A DNA stretch of 64,000 nucleotides from JBFWIW01 sp050253535 (lineage in GTDB: Bacteria > Bacillota > Clostridia > Oscillospirales > Oscillospiraceae), in contig JBFWIW010000005.1 of the NCBI GenBank assembly GCA_050253535.1, forward strand, positions 1 to 64,000, read 5' to 3'. This document shows positions 49,625 through 58,677 of the stretch, piece by piece; the stretch's first letter is position 1, and every line of letters begins with the position of its first letter. The notes under the pieces were generated by a model, which had not been told where the DNA came from, ran no database searches, and worked only from the letters and a program-made list of their open reading frames with translations. Position numbers and translations under genes: made by a program.

Positions 49625-50931
49625 TACGCACCCCTCCTTTCCGTATCCGCCGCTCCACTTTTAAGAACGGACAGGGAAGACACCGAGACATCATACGGGG
49701 GGTTTACGTTCGTGTCCATTACGGTGAATATGGCCGCTCTTGACGGATCTATGCTGCCCAGCATAACCGGGAGCTCCTTTGGCGTGCGAAAGGTAACATA
49801 ATATGTTTTTCCGGCCATAAAGGCCGCGGAAATCGCTCCCTGCAGCTCAAACTGTGCGGGGAGCCAGACCTTGTGTTCACGCGTACTGACCTCTTCATCC
49901 AACGCGTTTAAGCACTCATAGCCTGCAAAATAGTATAGTATTTCTTCCAGCGTTCGGGTCTCGTCCGGGGGAAGGTTTATTGCCGGAAAATTCATAGATT
50001 TCGGGATCGAGAGTCCGCACTGCACGCCGGCTTCAAAAAGCCTTGTTATGGACGAGGCTATGATTTCCAGCATTACCTCCAGATATTTGTTGTCATTGGT
50101 GATCCTTGCAAAGGATTCGCCGTCGACTATGAAGTGCACCGCTTTGGGTCGGATTATCTCATACATATTTACCTTGAGCTCGCTTTGCCGTGCGAGTGCA
50201 CGCCAGTTTATACGCTTCCAACTGTCGCTGGTCTGATAGTTTCTTATACCGCGCAGAATAGTCGGGTCCTCAATATATCCCTTGGAACCGATCTGGGAGT
50301 CCCGCTGATCCATAAGCAAAGTGGTTATATTTACCGGGACGGGGCGCGGATATACTGCAAAATCCGGGATGTTCATAACCTCATTTATCTGTTCGGCCTG
50401 TGTCAGGCCGAATCCGTCGCCGGAGCGGAGTATGATGCTTTCCATTTGATACAGTCCCCTGCACTTTGCTGTCCACGTGCTGGGAAAAGTGACGGCCTCA
50501 TGGCCCATTATGAAGGAGAACTTCTGCCGGACGTTGGACTCGTAAGCGACGCCATGCTTGCTGTTGTATTCTTTGTCGAAATACTCAAAATTTTCATCAG
50601 GAACGAGACAGTCCTTCGGCGGAGCCTTTTGAGAGACCTCCAGCCAGATAAGCGGCAGGGCCTTGTCGTTTCGAATGATGTACTCAATCTCGGTCGACTC
50701 TCCCGGAAAGAGCCGCGTCCTGGTACAGGTAGCCGATGCAGAGAGCCGCTTCATGGCAAAACCTCCCCATATGCGTGCGATAACGCCAAGCAGGAAGAGG
50801 AAAAAGAACATTCCGGATACGAGTGGCAGATTGTACACCGTACAGGTTATGCCAAGCGCGAAAAAGAACAGTATCGCAAAATTCGATACCATCATGTTGG
50901 ATGCGTTTCCGAGTTTAATCCTTTTTCTCAT
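49624..50931 (-). CDS. DUF58-domain protein
   Basis: 435 aa from ATG 50931. Two N-terminal membrane helices (about 12-55) precede an Ig-like segment and the DUF58 signature, with YEIIRPKAVHFIVDGESF as the vWA-like region. The block LRGIRNYQTSDSWKRINWRALAR matches the typical DPRxIHWKxSAR. DUF58 proteins pair with MoxR ATPases to build or activate envelope components. It overlaps the MoxR gene by 17 bp. Confidence 0.87.
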   Translation of the reverse strand: MRKRIKLGNASNMMVSNFAILFFFALGITCTVYNLPLVSGMFFFLFLLGVIARIWGGFAMKRLSASATCTRTRLFPGESTEIEYIIRNDKALPLIWLEVSQKAPPKDCLVPDENFEYFDKEYNSKHGVAYESNVRQKFSFIMGHEAVTFPSTWTAKCRGLYQMESIILRSGDGFGLTQAEQINEVMNIPDFAVYPRPVPVNITTLLMDQRDSQIGSKGYIEDPTILRGIRNYQTSDSWKRINWRALARQSELKVNMYEIIRPKAVHFIVDGESFARITNDNKYLEVMLEIIASSITRLFEAGVQCGLSIPKSMNFPAINLPPDETRTLEEILYYFAGYECLNALDEEVSTREHKVWLPAQFELQGAISAAFMAGKTYYVTFRTPKELPVMLGSIDPSRAAIFTVMDTNVNPPYDVSVSSLSVLKSGAADTERRGA

Positions 50932-51889
50932 CAAAAACCTCTCCGCTTGCGGGAGGAACGGCGGTCGTCTTCAAAACGTGCTCGACCACCGTCTCCGTGT
51001 TTTTGCCGGAAAGCCTTGCCTCATTCGTCAGGAGTATCCTGTGGTCAAGGACGGGGTGCGTGAGATACTGCACATCGTCCGGGGTCACGAATTCGCGGCC
51101 CTGCATTGCGGCCCACGCCTTAGCGGCCTTGTAGAGGCTGCGCGAGGCGCGCGGCGACGCGCCCATTTTGACAAGTTTGTTTGTCCTTGTCGCGGAAACC
51201 AGCTTAACGATGTAATCGGCCACCGCATCCGAGACGGCGACGCCGGCTATGGCGCGCTGGCATTCGGCGAGTTCTTCGGGGCTCGTCACAACCGAAAGCG
51301 AGTCGAAGGGCATTTTATCACCGAGGTTGAATAACATCTGCTTTTCCTCTGTTCTCGTCGGAAATCCCATTGTGAGCTTTATGAGGAACCTGTCCATCTG
51401 TGCAACAGGAAGACGGAAAGTGCTCTCGGATTCGACGGGGTTCTGGGTAGAGAGCACCATAAAAGGGACGGGGAGATTCATCGTCTCACCGTCTATGGTG
51501 ACTTGCCGTTCCTCCATGGCCTCGAGGAGTGCCGACTGCGTCCTCGGAACGGCGCGGTTTACCTCGTCCGCGAGAAGAAGGTTCGTAAAAACCGGACCTC
51601 GCATCATCTGGAACGCACCGGTTTTCTGGTTAAAAATATTCATACCGGTAATGTCGGACGGCAGAAGGTCGGGTACGAACTGTATCCTGCGCGTGTCGCA
51701 GCCGGATACAATGGCGAGCGTTTTTATGAGCGTCGTCTTGCCAACGCCGGGCATATCGTCCAAAAGGACATGTCCCTCTGCCAGAAGCGCCATAATAATA
51801 AGCTCGATGCGATCCCGTTTTCCGAGGATTATCTTTTCGGTCTCATTTGCTATTTTCTCAGTGAGCTGGGGTATATTCAAGTGGATCAT
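50915..51889 (-). CDS. MoxR-family AAA+ ATPase
   Basis: 324 aa. The Walker A motif is GMPGVGKTTL (44-53), Walker B is LLLADEVNRA and sensor 1 is VLSTQNPVE. MoxR proteins act as chaperones for metal or envelope complexes. It is first in the operon MoxR-DUF58-membrane protein. The ATG lies behind GGAAGGATG, a modest site. A -10-like TATAAT lies upstream near 51936, but no -35 fits well. Confidence 0.92.
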   Translation of the reverse strand: MIHLNIPQLTEKIANETEKIILGKRDRIELIIMALLAEGHVLLDDMPGVGKTTLIKTLAIVSGCDTRRIQFVPDLLPSDITGMNIFNQKTGAFQMMRGPVFTNLLLADEVNRAVPRTQSALLEAMEERQVTIDGETMNLPVPFMVLSTQNPVESESTFRLPVAQMDRFLIKLTMGFPTRTEEKQMLFNLGDKMPFDSLSVVTSPEELAECQRAIAGVAVSDAVADYIVKLVSATRTNKLVKMGASPRASRSLYKAAKAWAAMQGREFVTPDDVQYLTHPVLDHRILLTNEARLSGKNTETVVEHVLKTTAVPPASGEVFDEKKD

Positions 51890-52013
51890 CCTTCCTTTGT
51901 GGAGGCGAAAAATCCTATTTTCCGCTATTTTCTATTATACTATACCCATGTGCCCGGCGCCACAGACTAATTGTTAAAAAACCATTAAAATTACATCCAT
52001 TTTGCTCCAAAAA
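51890..52013. other. upstream region of the MoxR operon
   Basis: No gene. Probable -10 (TATAAT or overlapping TATAGT on the minus strand near 51930-51945) with no convincing -35. Confidence 0.35.
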
Positions 52014-52058
52014 ACACCAAAGCGGCCCCCGTGGCTCAAACGGGAACCGCTTTGGTGT
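52008..52058 (-). terminator. terminator of the TetR-family gene
   Basis: Outer stem 52014-52025 / 52047-52058 and inner stem CCCGT/ACGGG (52028-52032/52040-52044). TTTTTT follows on the minus strand. Confidence 0.85.
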
Positions 52059-52194
52059 CTATTTTGGGGGAAGTGAGGATCCACTTTTTCATCCTGCTAA
52101 TGAAAAAAGCTTTTTGTTCCTGCACAATAATATTACCAACTATTGCTCAAAAAAAGCTTAACAATCTGTGAACGATATATTAATGAAATATTAA

Positions 52195-52749
52195 TTATTC
52201 AGCTTCCGCGAAAATACGACCGGATAGGAGATTCTCTGCCAGAGCGGACAAAACGTCGATCCCGAGCCCCTGGTCGTTCATTATCCACATCCATAAAAGT
52301 TCATATGTTAGGCCGGAAAGGCTTGCCTTTATGTATGGCAGCTGCCAGTTTTCGGATGTGTACATACCATCCAGAATCTCCGCACTCTCCATAAAATACT
52401 CACGATTTTTCGCCTGAAACATATGCCCCATACCGTGTGCAAAGAGGAGGGAGAGAAAGCTCTTATTACTGTCCCAATATAAAAGATAGTCAATGATGAG
52501 GTTGGAGGGCTGCATGCGGGCCTGTTCGATCTTTGCAGTAAATCCTTCAAATAGACCGGCCAGAAGATAGTCGAGTATATCCTCACGTTTGCCGAAATTT
52601 GTATAGAATGTCTGCCGCGAGAGGCCTGCCTTGTCCGTTATGTCGGAAACGGATATCTCATCGAAGCCCCTGGACATCATGAGCTTAAGGAGCGCCGAGG
52701 TCAGCGCAACCTTTGAACGTATGGCCATTGGATTTTCATGTTTTGACAC
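52195..52749 (-). CDS. TetR/AcrR-family transcriptional regulator
   Basis: 184 aa from a GTG at 52749, 7 bp after AAGGAGG; a TTG start further up overlaps that site and is rejected. The helix-turn-helix is SVSDITDKAGLSRQTFYTNFGKRED (about 34-58). The ligand domain is unassigned; it is a YfiR/TetR_C-like helical bundle. It sits alone after the pyr operon, behind its terminator, so the target may be elsewhere. Confidence 0.88.
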   Translation of the reverse strand: MSKHENPMAIRSKVALTSALLKLMMSRGFDEISVSDITDKAGLSRQTFYTNFGKREDILDYLLAGLFEGFTAKIEQARMQPSNLIIDYLLYWDSNKSFLSLLFAHGMGHMFQAKNREYFMESAEILDGMYTSENWQLPYIKASLSGLTYELLWMWIMNDQGLGIDVLSALAENLLSGRIFAEAE

Positions 52750-52781
52750 TGGTATTCCTCCTTGTTCCAATTATCATTAGC

Positions 52782-52831
52782 GTGAAAAAAGCTGATATAA
52801 TACCCATATATTGGATATTATATCAGCTTTT
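52782..52831 (-). terminator. terminator of the pyr operon
   Basis: A perfect 16-bp stem (52787-52802 with 52816-52831) and a 13-nt loop. On the minus strand TTTTTT ends the stem. It lies between pyrI and the TetR gene. Confidence 0.88.
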
Positions 52832-52877
52832 ATAACATGTGCAAGGGTGATAAAAAGTATACTTCTGACGAATATTG

Positions 52878-53300
52878 TCAGTTAGGCTTACGAGTGGATT
52901 CACAATAAAGGCAGCGGTAGACGCGTTTTTCCCTGTCGGTCAGTCGGAACACCTGCGGGAGCTCCTGTTCGACAGAGGAGATGCAACGCGGATTTTTGCA
53001 GCGTATTACGCCGCGCACCTCTGCCGGGAGCTCGAGGTGGCATTTTTCGGCAAGAACACCGTTTTTTACAATGTTCACGGTTATGTCGGGATCCATATAC
53101 CCCAAAACGTCGAGATTGAGGTCTATGAGCTCGTCAATCTTGATGATGTCCTTTTTACCCATCTTGGCGCTGGACACATTTTTGATAACTGCGACGGAGC
53201 AGGTGAGTTTCTCAAGGTCCAGAACCTTATAAAGTTCCATGCTTGTCCCGGCCTTTATATGGTCAATCACATAGCCGTTCTGAATGGAGTCTATATTCAT
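52878..53300 (-). CDS. pyrI: aspartate carbamoyltransferase regulatory subunit
   Basis: 140 aa from ATG 53300, behind GGAGG (a TTG two codons upstream is rejected). PyrI binds CTP/ATP and allosterically controls PyrB. The zinc domain has CKNPRC and CLYC. It is the last gene of the operon, 2 bp after the pyrB stop; in many bacteria pyrI follows pyrB directly. A dodecameric PyrBI enzyme is expected. Confidence 0.92.
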   Translation of the reverse strand: MNIDSIQNGYVIDHIKAGTSMELYKVLDLEKLTCSVAVIKNVSSAKMGKKDIIKIDELIDLNLDVLGYMDPDITVNIVKNGVLAEKCHLELPAEVRGVIRCKNPRCISSVEQELPQVFRLTDREKRVYRCLYCESTRKPN

Positions 53301-53302
53301 AC

Positions 53303-54214
53303 TCAAACCTCCAATAACTTAAGTATTAGGGCCATACGGATAAACTTGCCGTTTAGGACCTGCTTGAAATAACAGGCGCGCGGGTCAGAGTCAACAGCAG
53401 TTGATATCTCATTCACACGGGGGAGTGGGTGCATTACAGAGAGCGTGTCCTTCGCGCCATCCATCTTATCCGGTGTCAGGATATAGCTGTCCTTGAGTCG
53501 TACGTAGTCGGCCTCATTGAAAAAGCGCTCTTTCTGAACGCGCGTCATATAGAGGACGTCGAGCTTCGGCATTGCTTCCTCCAGCGAGGATGTCTCCAAA
53601 TAAGGTATATTGTTCTTCTCGAGAATGTTGCTGCGGATATATTCGGGTATGCGGAGTTCGTCCGGTGAAATCATAATAAAGCGCGTGCTCTCATAGCGCG
53701 AGAGCGCGCCGATGAGCGAGTGGACGGTTCGGCCGAATTTCAGGTCGCCGCAGACACCGATAGTAAGGCCCGAAAAGCGGCCTTTTTCGCGCGCTATTGT
53801 GAGAAGATCCGCGAGCGTCTGCGTCGGGTGGTTGTGACCGCCGTCGCCGGCGTTTATGACGGGCACCGTCGCGTTCATCGATGCTACCAGCGGCGCGCCC
53901 TCCTTGGGGTGGCGCATCGCGATTATGTCTGCGTAGCAGCTCACTGTCCTAACCGTGTCGGCAACACTCTCGCCCTTTGCGGCGGAGGAGCTCTGCGCCT
54001 CTGAGAAACCGATTACGTGGCCGCCAAGCTCATACATCGCGGCCTCAAAGCTGAGCCGGGTGCGGGTGGACGGCTCGAAAAAGAGCGTGGCGAGTTTTTT
54101 GCGGTGGCATTTTTCGGCGTATTTTTCCGGATTCGCTATGATGCTGTTTGCTATATCTATGAGCTCGCCTATCTCGTCGGTGGAGAGGTCGAGTATATCT
54201 ATAATGCTTCTCAT
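53303..54214 (-). CDS. pyrB: aspartate carbamoyltransferase catalytic subunit
   Basis: 303 aa, ATG behind GGAGAAAGG. PyrB joins carbamoyl phosphate and aspartate. The motif FFEPSTRTRLSFE is near 46-58, and HPTQTLADLLT lies in the middle. Overlaps pyrE by 4 bp. Together with pyrI it forms the class B-type enzyme. Confidence 0.97.
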   Translation of the reverse strand: MRSIIDILDLSTDEIGELIDIANSIIANPEKYAEKCHRKKLATLFFEPSTRTRLSFEAAMYELGGHVIGFSEAQSSSAAKGESVADTVRTVSCYADIIAMRHPKEGAPLVASMNATVPVINAGDGGHNHPTQTLADLLTIAREKGRFSGLTIGVCGDLKFGRTVHSLIGALSRYESTRFIMISPDELRIPEYIRSNILEKNNIPYLETSSLEEAMPKLDVLYMTRVQKERFFNEADYVRLKDSYILTPDKMDGAKDTLSVMHPLPRVNEISTAVDSDPRACYFKQVLNGKFIRMALILKLLEV

Positions 54215-54858
54215 TGCCTTTCTCCTATCCAGCTTTCGTCGGAGGGATTATTGCGGAAGGCGATAAGGCGGGAAATGTCTTCCTTCTTTATATATCCCAT
54301 CTCGGCGGCGACTTCGGTGATCGCGTCAAAATCCGTGAGGCTGACGTTTTTTATATTTGCTTCCGAGAGCCTCTCAATGCCCTTTTTCATGTTGTAGGTG
54401 AAGATGCTCACAATTCCGAGGACTTCGGCCCCCGCGGCTCTGAGTGCTTCGACCACCTCGAGTACGCTGCCGCCGGTCGATATGAGATCCTCGATGACGA
54501 CGGTCTTCTGGCCGGGGGTTAATTTGCCTTCTATCTGGTTGTTTCGGCCGTGCTCCTTGGCCCCGCCGCGGACATAGCCCATGGGAAGGCCCATGATGTG
54601 CGCCGCAATGGCGGCGTGGGGAATACCGGAGGTGCTTGTGCCCATCAGTATTTCGCACGCCGGGTATTCGCGAAGAATCGTCTCTGCGATGCCGTTTTCA
54701 ATGTTTGTCCTCACCTCGGGGGCGGTCAGCGTGAGGCGGTTGTCGCAGTATATTGGGCTCATTATACCGCTCGCCCATGTGAAGGGCTCATCCGGGCGGA
54801 AAAATACCGCTCCGATTTTGAGCAGGTCGGAGGCTATCTTCTCTTTGAGATTTTCCAC
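54211..54858 (-). CDS. pyrE: orotate phosphoribosyltransferase
   Basis: 215 aa, GTG start behind AAAGGAG. PyrE adds orotate to PRPP. The PRPP signature VVIEDLISTGGSVLEVV and a catalytic loop RGGAKEHGRNN are present. It lies between pyrF (15 bp) and pyrB. Confidence 0.96.
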   Translation of the reverse strand: MENLKEKIASDLLKIGAVFFRPDEPFTWASGIMSPIYCDNRLTLTAPEVRTNIENGIAETILREYPACEILMGTSTSGIPHAAIAAHIMGLPMGYVRGGAKEHGRNNQIEGKLTPGQKTVVIEDLISTGGSVLEVVEALRAAGAEVLGIVSIFTYNMKKGIERLSEANIKNVSLTDFDAITEVAAEMGYIKKEDISRLIAFRNNPSDESWIGERQ

Positions 54859-54873
54859 TGGTATTTTCTCCTT

Positions 54874-55569
54874 TCAGCCGATAAATTCGGCACAGCATCT
54901 TCTGTAGGCCGCAACAGGGTCGGCGGCTCTCGTTATCGGCCGCCCGACGACGATATAGTCGGAACCGAACTTTTTTGCCAGCGCCGGAGTGGCAATACGC
55001 GCCTGATCCCCGGCGGTATTGTCCGCGAACCTAATACCCGGGGTCACGGTGAGAAAATCGTCCCCGCAGGTCTCGTGCACTTTTTGAACCTCAAGCGGAG
55101 AGCAGACGACGCCGGAGAGGCCGGCGGCTTTCGCATTCTCGGCGTAGTGCATTACCGTTTCCTCCATGGTGTGCTCGATGAGAAGATCGCTTCTCATGCG
55201 CTCCTCCGAGGTGGAGGTGAGCTGCGTCACCGCTATGAGAATCGGGTTTTCGCCGCCTTTTGAAAATCCGCGCATTGCCGCCTCCATCATCGGGATGGCG
55301 CCGGAGGCGTGTACATTTGTCATATCCGCGCCGAGTCCGGAGAGGACCGACATTGCGCTCTCAACCGTATTTGGGATGTCGTGAAGCTTGAGGTCAAGAA
55401 ACACCTTGTGGCCGCGCGCCTTTATCTCGCGGACAATGTCGGGGCCGGCGGCATAGAATAGCTCCATTCCGATTTTTAAAAACGGCTTCACCTCAGTAAA
55501 ATTGTCCAGAAAGGCTATCGTCTCTGCGCGGCCGGGGAAATCACAAGCGATTATGACGTCTTTTCCCAT
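54874..55569 (-). CDS. pyrF: orotidine-5'-phosphate decarboxylase
   Basis: 231 aa. PyrF converts OMP to UMP. The catalytic array FLDLKLHDIPNT (Lys/Asp tetrad, about 60-71) and the C-terminal VTPGIRFADNTAGDQARI are present. The ATG shares its first base with the pyrD stop. Confidence 0.95.
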   Translation of the reverse strand: MGKDVIIACDFPGRAETIAFLDNFTEVKPFLKIGMELFYAAGPDIVREIKARGHKVFLDLKLHDIPNTVESAMSVLSGLGADMTNVHASGAIPMMEAAMRGFSKGGENPILIAVTQLTSTSEERMRSDLLIEHTMEETVMHYAENAKAAGLSGVVCSPLEVQKVHETCGDDFLTVTPGIRFADNTAGDQARIATPALAKKFGSDYIVVGRPITRAADPVAAYRRCCAEFIG

Positions 55570-56477
55570 CAGTGGGCACCTCCTGTAATATCAGACAGTT
55601 TTTCTATTCCCAGTTTTTCCATCTCTAAGGGCAAATTTCCTATTATTTTTTTGCAGGCGAAGGGGTCTTTCAGATTGGCGGCGCCCACTTCTACCGCAGC
55701 AGCACCGGCGAGCATCATTTCGATGACATCGGAGGCTGTGGAAATCCCGCCCATTCCGATTATCGGTATCTTCACGGCGTTATAGACCTGATATACCATC
55801 CTGAGAGCGACGGGGAAGACGGCGGGGCCGGAGAGGCCGCCTGTATTGTTCGCGAGCACCGGTCTTCTGGTCTTCAGGTTTATTCGCATGCCCAGGAGCG
55901 TGTTAATAAGGCTCAAGCCGTCCGCACCGGCTTCCTCGCAAGCTCCGGCTATTGCGACGATATCCGTCACGTTCGGCGAGAGCTTCATGTAAACAGGCTT
56001 TTTTGTCACCGCTTTGACGGCCCGCGTCACCTCGGCGGCGCATTCCGGCGATGTGCCGAAGCTCATGCCGCCGTTATGGACATTCGGGCAGCTTATATTG
56101 ACTTCAATTATCCCGACGTTTTCCGCCTTGTCTGCCTTTTCGCAGCAGTAGGCGTATTCTTCTATCGAAAAGCCGTTTATATTGGCAATTACGGGCTTAT
56201 TGAAAATCTTTTTAATTTCGGGCAGCTCATTTTTTATAACGCTCTCGATACCGGGGTTCTGGAGTCCAATGGCGTTTAACATGCCAGACGGCGCTTCCGC
56301 TATGCGCGGCGTCGGATTCCCGAAACGGGGATCCTTTGTCGTCCCTTTAAATGAGAATGAGCCGAGGATGTTTATGTCATAGAGCTCGGCAAACTCCCTG
56401 CCGTAGCCGAAGGCGCCGGAGGCGGGGATTATCGGGTTATCCAGCCTGAGCCCGGAGAGGGTTACGCCTAACTCCAT
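55569..56477 (-). CDS. pyrD: dihydroorotate dehydrogenase B catalytic subunit
   Basis: 302 aa from ATG 56477, behind AAGGAGG. PyrDB oxidises dihydroorotate using FMN, with PyrK passing electrons to NAD. The N-terminal motif NPIIPASGAFGYGREF, EVNISCPNVHNGG with the active-site Cys loop, and NNTGGLSGPA are typical. It overlaps pyrK by 10 bp, as expected for the two-subunit class 1B enzyme. Confidence 0.95.
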   Translation of the reverse strand: MELGVTLSGLRLDNPIIPASGAFGYGREFAELYDINILGSFSFKGTTKDPRFGNPTPRIAEAPSGMLNAIGLQNPGIESVIKNELPEIKKIFNKPVIANINGFSIEEYAYCCEKADKAENVGIIEVNISCPNVHNGGMSFGTSPECAAEVTRAVKAVTKKPVYMKLSPNVTDIVAIAGACEEAGADGLSLINTLLGMRINLKTRRPVLANNTGGLSGPAVFPVALRMVYQVYNAVKIPIIGMGGISTASDVIEMMLAGAAAVEVGAANLKDPFACKKIIGNLPLEMEKLGIEKLSDITGGAH

Positions 56478-57205
56478 AATAATTCCTCCTTCATCATGAC
56501 GGGACCTTCCCTGCATATGCGCTTATAACCGGTCAGCGTCTTGCATGAGCAGCCCATGCATGCGCCGATGCCGCAGCCCATCCGCTCCTCGAAGCTGAGT
56601 TGGCCGGAGGTCGGACAGGCCTTATACACAGCTCTCATCATGGGCTCCGGCCCGCAGGTATAGTAGAAGGTACAGTCCGGGAACTTTTCAACGGCATCCG
56701 TCGGAAAACCCTTTATACCAAAGGTGCCGTCCACCGTCGCGACTATGGTTGAGACACCGAGGTTTTCAAATTCACCGGTGAAGAAGACTTCGGACGCGGT
56801 ATTGAAACCGAGTATCGCCGCGGGCTTTTTGCCCTCTCCGACAAGCTTTTTCGCAAGTAAGTAGAGCGGGGCGCACCCGGCGCCGCCGCCGATTAACAGC
56901 GGCGAGCGGCCTGAGAGCGAGGTGTCGAAGCCGTTGCCGAGCCCCGTGAGGACATCAAGCTTTTCTCCGGGTACGAGAGCGGCCATATACTCAGTACCCG
57001 CTCCCACTGTCTTGTAGATAATCGTTATGCTCTCGCCGCCGCAGTCACAGACCGATATCGGGCGGCGCAGGTAAAAGCCGGGCAGGGCTATATCTATGAA
57101 CTGGCCGGGCAGCATACTTTCGTGACCGTTACCAAAAAGGATCATTTTATAGAGCCTGTCCGCGATATTTATATTCTCTCTTATCTCATAAGTACCGTTT
57201 TCCAC
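56468..57205 (-). CDS. pyrK: dihydroorotate dehydrogenase electron-transfer subunit
   Basis: 245 aa, GTG start behind AAAGGAGG. The FAD domain has YLRRPISVCD, the NAD-binding region LLIGGGAGCAPLYLLAK, and a C-terminal [2Fe-2S] cluster CGIGACMGCSC. It channels electrons from PyrD to NAD. It is placed right after pyrC and overlaps pyrD. Confidence 0.94.
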   Translation of the reverse strand: MENGTYEIRENINIADRLYKMILFGNGHESMLPGQFIDIALPGFYLRRPISVCDCGGESITIIYKTVGAGTEYMAALVPGEKLDVLTGLGNGFDTSLSGRSPLLIGGGAGCAPLYLLAKKLVGEGKKPAAILGFNTASEVFFTGEFENLGVSTIVATVDGTFGIKGFPTDAVEKFPDCTFYYTCGPEPMMRAVYKACPTSGQLSFEERMGCGIGACMGCSCKTLTGYKRICREGPVMMKEELLWS

Positions 57206-57239
57206 CCATCGGCCTCCTTTGATGTAATTTGCAGACGTT

Positions 57240-58508
57240 TCATTCCTGATATACGATTTTTCCGGCGGCTATTGTCATTTTGCAGCGGCCTGTCACCGGT
57301 TTACCCGCAAAGGGCGTGGCTTTACCCTGTGACGAAAATTCCGCGGGGTCTATCGTGAAGCGTTCGTTCAGCTCAAAGACCGAAATGTCCGCAGGCATCC
57401 CGGCCTCTATGCCGGAAGGGATGCCGAACCGGGCGGCGGGTTTTACGCTCATAAGGTCTATGAGTTTTTCAAGGCTGATGATGTTCTTCAGCACCAGCTC
57501 TGTATAGAGGACGGGGAACGCTGTTTCAAGCCCGACTATGCCCATCATGCTGCCTTTGAGACCGCCTGACTTCTCCTCCGCCGAGTGCGGCGCGTGGTCT
57601 GTGGCTATCATGTCTATCGTGCCGTCTTTTATGCCCGCTATGAGGGCATCGCGGTCGTCGTCAGATCGAATCGGTGGGTTCATTTTAAAAGCGCCGTCGT
57701 CGCGAAGCTGTAAATCGCTTAAAACCAGATAGTGCGGGGCCGTCTCGCATGTGATATCGAGCCCATCGGCCTTGGCTCGCCTTATAAGCGCGACGCTCTC
57801 CTTCGCCGAGACATGGCAGACGTGATAGGAACAGCCGGTTTTTCGTAAAAGCGCGATGTCACGCTCTACCTGCCGCCACTCGCTCTCGGAGGGTATGCCG
57901 ACAAGACCGTGGGACGCGGCGTAATACCCCTCGTGCACGCAGCCGCCCTTTTTGAGACAACTGTTGTCCTCGCAGTGGGCAGTAATTATTTTGCCGAGCT
58001 GTTTTGCTTTGTACATGGCGGATTCCATAACCGAGCCATTCTGCACGCCCCTGCCGTCGTCCGAAAAGCCTGCGACGCGGTCAGCCATGGCCTCAAGGCC
58101 AGCGAGTTTTTCCCCAGCCTCGCCTGCCGTTATGGAACCATAGGGGACGACGCGGATTTGAGCGTCGCGCGCGATGACATCGAGCTCAATTTTCAGGGTA
58201 TCAATGCTGTCGGGAACGGGGTTTAGATTGGGCATAGCGCAGACAGTCGTATAACCGCCGCGGGCCGCCGCCTTCGTACCTGTTTTTATGGTCTCTTTAT
58301 AAGAAAAACCCGGCTCTCTGAGATGTACATGGACATCTGTGAGACCGGGAACAACACAAGCATTATTAAAATCGAGAACAGCAACGCCGGGAATACGGGG
58401 AAATTCGGAAATTGGGAAAATATCAGCAACAAGGCCATCCCTGACAAAAACGGCGGCGGGGGTGAACCTGTCTTTTATAAACACGTTCGGAGACGTTATA
58501 ACGAACAT
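57240..58508 (-). CDS. pyrC: dihydroorotase
   Basis: 422 aa; ATG at 58508, or the preceding TTG, behind GGAGG. PyrC closes the ring of carbamoyl aspartate. The metal motif DVHVHLREPG is near 57-66, and MIATDHAPHSAEEK is the later metal site. First gene of the operon pyrCKDFEBI, with a perfect promoter just upstream and only about 25 nt of leader, too short for a PyrR attenuator. Confidence 0.95.
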   Translation of the reverse strand: MFVITSPNVFIKDRFTPAAVFVRDGLVADIFPISEFPRIPGVAVLDFNNACVVPGLTDVHVHLREPGFSYKETIKTGTKAAARGGYTTVCAMPNLNPVPDSIDTLKIELDVIARDAQIRVVPYGSITAGEAGEKLAGLEAMADRVAGFSDDGRGVQNGSVMESAMYKAKQLGKIITAHCEDNSCLKKGGCVHEGYYAASHGLVGIPSESEWRQVERDIALLRKTGCSYHVCHVSAKESVALIRRAKADGLDITCETAPHYLVLSDLQLRDDGAFKMNPPIRSDDDRDALIAGIKDGTIDMIATDHAPHSAEEKSGGLKGSMMGIVGLETAFPVLYTELVLKNIISLEKLIDLMSVKPAARFGIPSGIEAGMPADISVFELNERFTIDPAEFSSQGKATPFAGKPVTGRCKMTIAAGKIVYQE

Positions 58509-58542
58509 CAAAGCACACGGCCTCCCTCATCACATATTTCGA

Positions 58543-58571
58543 ATAATTATAATATTATAAGCCCGGCTTGT
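58543..58571 (-). promoter_or_regulatory. consensus promoter of the pyr operon
   Basis: Minus-strand TTGACA (58566-58571), a 17-bp spacer and TATAAT (58543-58548). A second TATAAT-like sequence overlaps at 58551-58556. No PyrR-binding hairpin/terminator pair fits in the short leader. Confidence 0.9.
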
Positions 58572-58640
58572 CAACCGGCCATTTAACCAAATGTTTCGGA
58601 TGCTTTTCGTATATTATATGTTTTACGTATAAACACAGCT

Positions 58641-58665
58641 GTGCGCCGGAAAGATTCCGGCGCAC
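58641..58665. terminator. hairpin after the sugar kinase gene
   Basis: An 11-bp perfect stem GTGCGCCGGAA/TTCCGGCGCAC (58641-58651/58655-58665) with a 3-nt loop. The T-run is weak, so it is a partial terminator between the kinase gene and the pyr promoter. Confidence 0.6.
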
Positions 58666-58677
58666 CTGCCGCGGTAT

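Noticed and set aside
52787..52831. 16-bp inverted repeat considered as a TetR operator
   Set aside because: On the minus strand it ends in TTTTTT directly after pyrI, so a terminator explains it better; dual use is not excluded.
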